Shown piece by piece: positions 60,660 through 64,000 of a DNA stretch of 64,000 nt. A model generated the notes under the pieces. The model did no database searches and had not been told where the DNA came from. It saw only the letters and a list, made by a program, of their open reading frames with translations. Where the stretch lies: NCBI GenBank assembly GCA_035541755.1, contig DATKMQ010000093.1, positions 38,884 to 102,883 on the forward strand, in the 5' to 3' direction. The stretch's first letter is position 1, and every line of letters begins with the position of its first letter. The DNA is from Syntrophorhabdaceae bacterium (GTDB lineage Bacteria > Desulfobacterota > Syntrophorhabdia > Syntrophorhabdales > Syntrophorhabdaceae). The position numbers and the translations under genes are program-made.

Positions 60660-61325
60660 ATGATCGAGCCGACGCATCCTGTGTCTGAAACAAAGAAGCG
60701 CATTCTTGAAGCGGCCTGCAAGGTGTTTGCTCAGTCAGGATTTCAAAACGCCACGGTCCGGGAAATATGCACGCTGGCCGGTGTGAACGTTGCCGCCATT
60801 AACTACCATTTCGGCGACAAGAAGAGCCTCTACCTCGACACGCTTAAACATTTCCAGGGTGCCGTTGGCGTGAAATATCCTCTCACCTCCGATGCGACAA
60901 AATCTCGTACACCCGAAGAACGTCTCGAGTTCTTCGTCTCTCAATTCATAAGACGGGTACAGGACTGCCACGAAGAAACATCCCCACGGTTTAGACAACT
61001 CGTAGTAAGGGAGCTTATGGAGCCAACCGAGGGGCTCGATGTGATTATCGAGGAAACCATACGACCCCTGGCAGCCCTTCTCTCGTCCATTGTACGTGAG
61101 CTTCTCGGAAAGAATGTCACGGAACCTCTGGTGCGTCTGTGCTGCGCGAGCATTATGGGCCAATCCCTCTTCTTTTTCTACGCCGAGCCCATCATAACGA
61201 GGTTATTCCCCGGGGTAAAAGCGGCCCACGATGCCAAACGCAAATTGATAGCCGACCATATCACCCGTTTTTCTTTGAGTGCAATTGAGTCCCTGGCGGC
61301 GCACAAGAAAGGAGTCCGGTCATGA
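60660..61325 (+). CDS. TetR family regulator with CecR/YbiH-like ligand domain
   Basis: A 221-residue repressor. The helix-turn-helix is clear: KKRILEAACKVFAQSGFQNATVREICTLAGVNVAAINYHFGDKK at about residues 12-55 (landmarks). The C-terminal domain has RQLVVRELMEPTEGLDVIIEETIRP, like the CecR (YbiH) subfamily that controls efflux genes ybhG-F-S-R. The downstream HlyD adaptor and ABC ATPase match that operon type. The stop overlaps the next gene by ATGA. Confidence 0.93.
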   Translation: MIEPTHPVSETKKRILEAACKVFAQSGFQNATVREICTLAGVNVAAINYHFGDKKSLYLDTLKHFQGAVGVKYPLTSDATKSRTPEERLEFFVSQFIRRVQDCHEETSPRFRQLVVRELMEPTEGLDVIIEETIRPLAALLSSIVRELLGKNVTEPLVRLCCASIMGQSLFFFYAEPIITRLFPGVKAAHDAKRKLIADHITRFSLSAIESLAAHKKGVRS

Positions 61326-62767
61326 ACTTTTTTTATTTTAAGAAGACAAAGCTCGCTCGGGCCTTTGCAGCAGCCGCTACTTTGGCCTCTGTCCTTATAG
61401 TTCTTCCCGTCCCGTCGGTAGCCGCGAACAGACAGGTAGAAGCGCAGGAAACAAAAGGAGTCGAGCAGTCACAAGCAAAACCTTCCTCCCCCGTATCTCA
61501 AGGCGAGCGATACGATCTTCCATCAATCATTCGTTACGCACTCAAACATAATCCGGACCTCAAGATAGCCGGCAGGAATATCGAGACGGAAACATACGGG
61601 ATCGACTCGGCTAAAGCCGACAGGGCGCCCAAGATAAATTTCGGGGCGGGCATCACCCGGTATCGCTATGATACCCCCATAGCCCCTGTCATTATTGAGC
61701 TGCCTCTTACCCCCAGCACTGAATTCCCTCCTTTCAGGAGGACCATACAGGACACCGCCGTGTCTTTCCAGTTTCCCCTGTTCAAGGGCGGACGACTCGT
61801 AAGGGGCGTCACCATTGCCGAAGTAAGAAAGGCCATCGCTCAAGACAGCTACCGAATGACGAGACAGGACCTCGTCTATAACCTTACCGGTCTCTACTAT
61901 AAAATCGAGCAGCTCGAGGCCCTCATTCGCGCCAATAATGCTTCCGTAGAGCAGCTTGAATCTCACAAGAAAAATGTCGAACTCTACGTTAAAACCGGCA
62001 CAGCGCCCAGGCTCGATCTTCTCAAAACCGAGGTTGAACTGTCTCACGCACTGGAAAACAGACTACTCGTGCAGAACAATCTTGCGAGCGCGTACGAGCT
62101 TCTAAAGACGCTCATGGGCATGGATGACATGGGCAGAGATATCGTCGTGGTGGAAGACAAGAACGCCGCTCCATTTTCGGCCGTGCTCGACGACAGTCTG
62201 AGGAAAGCCTTTGCACAGAGATCAGATTACCGGGCCGTTGCGAACAAGAAACTCATCGCTGAAATGCAGGTGAAGATCGCACAGGGCAAGCGCCTTCCTG
62301 AGATCGCGGCTATGGGCCAGTACGGCGGCAAGGCTGGAAGCGACACGGGGTTCAGGGAGGACTGGTATTATGGCCTGCGCTTCACCATACCCTTACTCGA
62401 CGGCGGGCTCATACGCTCCGAAATTAACAAGCAGAAGGTGGAACTGGAAAAAGTGAAAGAGGAAGAGCGTTCCCTGCGGCTTGCCATCACCCGGGATGTG
62501 CGTGACGCCCATCTCAATATCGCCAACGCGGAGGAAAGGATAGACGTGACGGGCAAGGCCATCGAGAGCGCAGAGGAGAACCTGAGGGTCGAACGACTCA
62601 AGTATGAGACGGGCGCCGGCACGACCACGGACGTGATCGATGCCGAGACGGCCTCCCTCAGGGCGGAAACGGACTACTGCCAGGCGGTCTTTGACAAGGC
62701 CGTTGCTGTCGCCTATTTGAAGAAAGCTATGGGTGAGGACGAGTATAACGAGGAGGTACACGAATGA
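61322..62767 (+). CDS. TolC-family outer-membrane channel
   Basis: A 481-residue outer-membrane efflux protein. The signal peptide covers about residues 1-34 (ending SVAA). Two OEP repeats follow, opening with RYDLPSIIRYALKHNPDLKIAGR (about 62-84), and the C-terminal NAEERIDVTGKAIESAEENLRVERLKYETGAG segment with TTTDVIDAET is typical. It sits between the TetR and HlyD genes, overlapping both. Confidence 0.93.
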   Translation: MNFFYFKKTKLARAFAAAATLASVLIVLPVPSVAANRQVEAQETKGVEQSQAKPSSPVSQGERYDLPSIIRYALKHNPDLKIAGRNIETETYGIDSAKADRAPKINFGAGITRYRYDTPIAPVIIELPLTPSTEFPPFRRTIQDTAVSFQFPLFKGGRLVRGVTIAEVRKAIAQDSYRMTRQDLVYNLTGLYYKIEQLEALIRANNASVEQLESHKKNVELYVKTGTAPRLDLLKTEVELSHALENRLLVQNNLASAYELLKTLMGMDDMGRDIVVVEDKNAAPFSAVLDDSLRKAFAQRSDYRAVANKKLIAEMQVKIAQGKRLPEIAAMGQYGGKAGSDTGFREDWYYGLRFTIPLLDGGLIRSEINKQKVELEKVKEEERSLRLAITRDVRDAHLNIANAEERIDVTGKAIESAEENLRVERLKYETGAGTTTDVIDAETASLRAETDYCQAVFDKAVAVAYLKKAMGEDEYNEEVHE

Positions 62768-63750
62768 AGAGAAGGAGATTAATCGTAGCCGCGATCGTCA
62801 TTGTTATCGCCATAGCCCTTTTGGTCATAAACGGCATGAGAAACCACCGCGATGACGCATCTATGGCTCTCTCGGGAAATGTTGAAATAACAGAAACGAA
62901 CGTGGGCTTCAAGATATCCGGCAGGATCACAAAACTGCTCGTGGACGAAGGTGCCACGGTGAAGGCGGGCGATGCCATCGCGGAGCTCGACAACGCTGAG
63001 CTCGCCTCCCTCATGGCGCAAAACAAGGCATCAATGGAGGAGACGGTTACCAGGCTTTCGGAGCTTAAAGCGGGCGTAAGAAACCAGGAATTGGAACAGG
63101 CGAAAGCGAGCGTAGGGGCACAGGAGGCCGAGCTCAAGAAAGTGAGACAGGACTATGAGCGGGCAGATACTCTTTACAAGAACGGGGCCATCTCTCAGGC
63201 CCAGTACGATGACGCAAAAAGTGCGTTCGACACCCGCATGGCCTTGCGAAAAAGTGCCGTGGAGGCTTTGAGCCTCGCTCAAGAGGGTACGCGGAAAGAA
63301 GAAATCAAGATAGCGGAACATCGCGTGGCCCAGGCAAAGGCGACCCTTTCCGCATCGGAGGTACGATTCAGGGATGCCGTGATTTACGCCCCCATAGATG
63401 GCGTGGTCTTAAGAAAGAATGTCGAGGTCGGCGAAACCGTGGCGCAGGGGACCCCGGTTTTTACCATAGGGGACCTGAAAAGCCCCTGGATCAAGGTGTA
63501 CGTGAAGGAAGACAGGCTCGCCCTCGTCAAACTGGGACAGAAGGCGATCGTGACGGTCGACAGCTACAAAGGCAAAACTTATGAAGGCGTAGTCTCGTAT
63601 ATATCCTCAGAAGCGGAGTTCACTCCCAAAACCGTCCAGACTCCGGAGGAAAGGGTAAAACTGGTCTTCGGCGTCAAGGTACAGGTGAAGAACGAGGCGG
63701 GCGATCTCAAGCCGAGTATGCCCGCAGACGTGAAGATTCTTCTGAAATAA
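62764..63750 (+). CDS. HlyD/YbhG-type membrane fusion protein
   Basis: A 328-residue adaptor with one N-terminal anchor helix (about 5-22). The biotinyl-lipoyl halves are ISGRITKLLVDEGATVKAGDAIAELDN (about 51-77) and APIDGVVLRKNVEVGETVAQGTPVFTIGD, around a long coiled coil (about 85-200). This matches YbhG-type adaptors of ABC exporters. It overlaps tolC by ATGA, and its stop overlaps the ABC gene start (TAATG). Confidence 0.93.
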   Translation: MKRRRLIVAAIVIVIAIALLVINGMRNHRDDASMALSGNVEITETNVGFKISGRITKLLVDEGATVKAGDAIAELDNAELASLMAQNKASMEETVTRLSELKAGVRNQELEQAKASVGAQEAELKKVRQDYERADTLYKNGAISQAQYDDAKSAFDTRMALRKSAVEALSLAQEGTRKEEIKIAEHRVAQAKATLSASEVRFRDAVIYAPIDGVVLRKNVEVGETVAQGTPVFTIGDLKSPWIKVYVKEDRLALVKLGQKAIVTVDSYKGKTYEGVVSYISSEAEFTPKTVQTPEERVKLVFGVKVQVKNEAGDLKPSMPADVKILLK

Positions 63751-64000
63751 TGGCCGCAGGGGTTACTCTGGTGAACCACACTATCTCTATCAAGACGTCG
63801 GGCCTAACAAAGGCCTTCGGAACGAATGTAGCCGTGTCAGGTCTCAACCTCGAAATCCGTAAGGGAGAGCTCTTCGGTCTCGTGGGACCGGATGGGGCAG
63901 GCAAGACAACGATAATGAGGCTGCTCACCGCCATACTGACGCCCACCTCCGGAGATGCCTGGGTATCGGGACACTCTATTTTGAAGGAACAAGAGAGCAT
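63750..64000 (+). CDS. ABC transporter ATPase, partial (cut by the window edge)
   Basis: Open to the right edge, so only the first 83 residues are visible. The ATG at 63750 overlaps the TAA of the adaptor gene. ISIKTSGLTKAFGTNVAVSG leads to Walker A GPDGAGKTT (Asp in place of the usual Asn, as in the YbhF/CcmA-type ATPases with GPDGAGKTT). It should be the ATPase of the tetR-tolC-hlyD exporter, with ABC-2 permeases expected beyond the window. Confidence 0.92.
   Translation, partial: MAAGVTLVNHTISIKTSGLTKAFGTNVAVSGLNLEIRKGELFGLVGPDGAGKTTIMRLLTAILTPTSGDAWVSGHSILKEQES

Noticed and set aside
1..64000. rRNA, tRNA, CRISPR arrays, insertion sequences, phage or integrase genes
   Set aside because: Looked for by eye on both strands; no cloverleaf with CCA-type ends, no evenly spaced repeats, and no transposase or integrase motifs were found.

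Overview
The window reads as a chromosomal segment of a strictly anaerobic, Gram-negative bacterium of the deltaproteobacterial (Desulfobacterota) type. Signs of this are the outer-membrane genes (porin, TolC, RlpA, RND pumps), a NifU/NifS/IscR iron-sulfur system, 2-hydroxyacyl-CoA dehydratase-type (double-cubane) reductases with their ATP-driven activator, a molybdenum hydroxylase, and a GlcD/GlcF-like oxidoreductase with CCG domains. A syntrophic aromatic- or organic-acid degrader such as the Syntrophorhabdus group would fit, but that is inference. No rRNA, tRNA, CRISPR array, transposase or phage gene was seen.

Layout. 0.1-1.8 kb: a chemotaxis receptor. 1.8-6.4 kb (minus): a complete branched-chain amino acid type ABC importer, livK-H-M-G-F. 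6.5-7.8 kb: a divergent GntR/FCD regulator and MaoC-like hydratase. 7.9-12.8 kb (minus): a three-subunit molybdenum hydroxylase with a small Cys-rich protein, a small zinc protein and a CoxG-like protein. 13.0-17.5 kb (minus): two FAD-linked oxidases around a CCG iron-sulfur protein, with a divergent MarR regulator. 18.4-20.3 kb: a zinc-ribbon protein and a porin. 20.6-24.6 kb (minus): a NikR-controlled ECF nickel importer (nikR, an outer-membrane protein, cbiM, a CbiN-like protein, cbiQ, cbiO). 24.7-30.9 kb (plus): a heavy-metal RND efflux operon. 30.9-33.6 kb: an EmrAB-like pump. 33.8-45.6 kb: mixed housekeeping and envelope genes (lipoproteins, cold shock protein, iron-sulfur flavoprotein, phosphatase, TraR/DksA-like, HtrA protease, S10 carboxypeptidase, DedA, ABC-2 exporter). 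45.9-47.7 kb: a PAS-LuxR regulator.

47.8-59.5 kb is a sulfur/selenium transfer neighbourhood and the most interesting part. It starts with a rhodanese-MoeB/ThiF fusion whose catalytic cysteine codon is an in-frame UGA followed at the right distance by a bacterial SECIS-like hairpin, so it is most likely a selenoprotein. Then come thiE and thiM, the iscR-nifU-nifS cluster, and a six-gene minus-strand operon: two double-cubane-type reductases flanking one ASKHA activator, then a cysteine desulfurase, YedF and a DUF3343 Se/S-carrier-like protein. That operon has a structured 5' leader ending in an intrinsic terminator that abuts the Shine-Dalgarno sequence, which looks like a riboswitch or attenuator I cannot assign to a known class.

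59.8-64 kb: an RlpA lipoprotein, then a TetR-controlled operon (TolC, HlyD-type adaptor, ABC ATPase running off the right edge). Several genes have a better start than the longest open frame; those starts are given with the reason. Promoters, operators and hairpins were found by eye, and no alignment or folding program was run.
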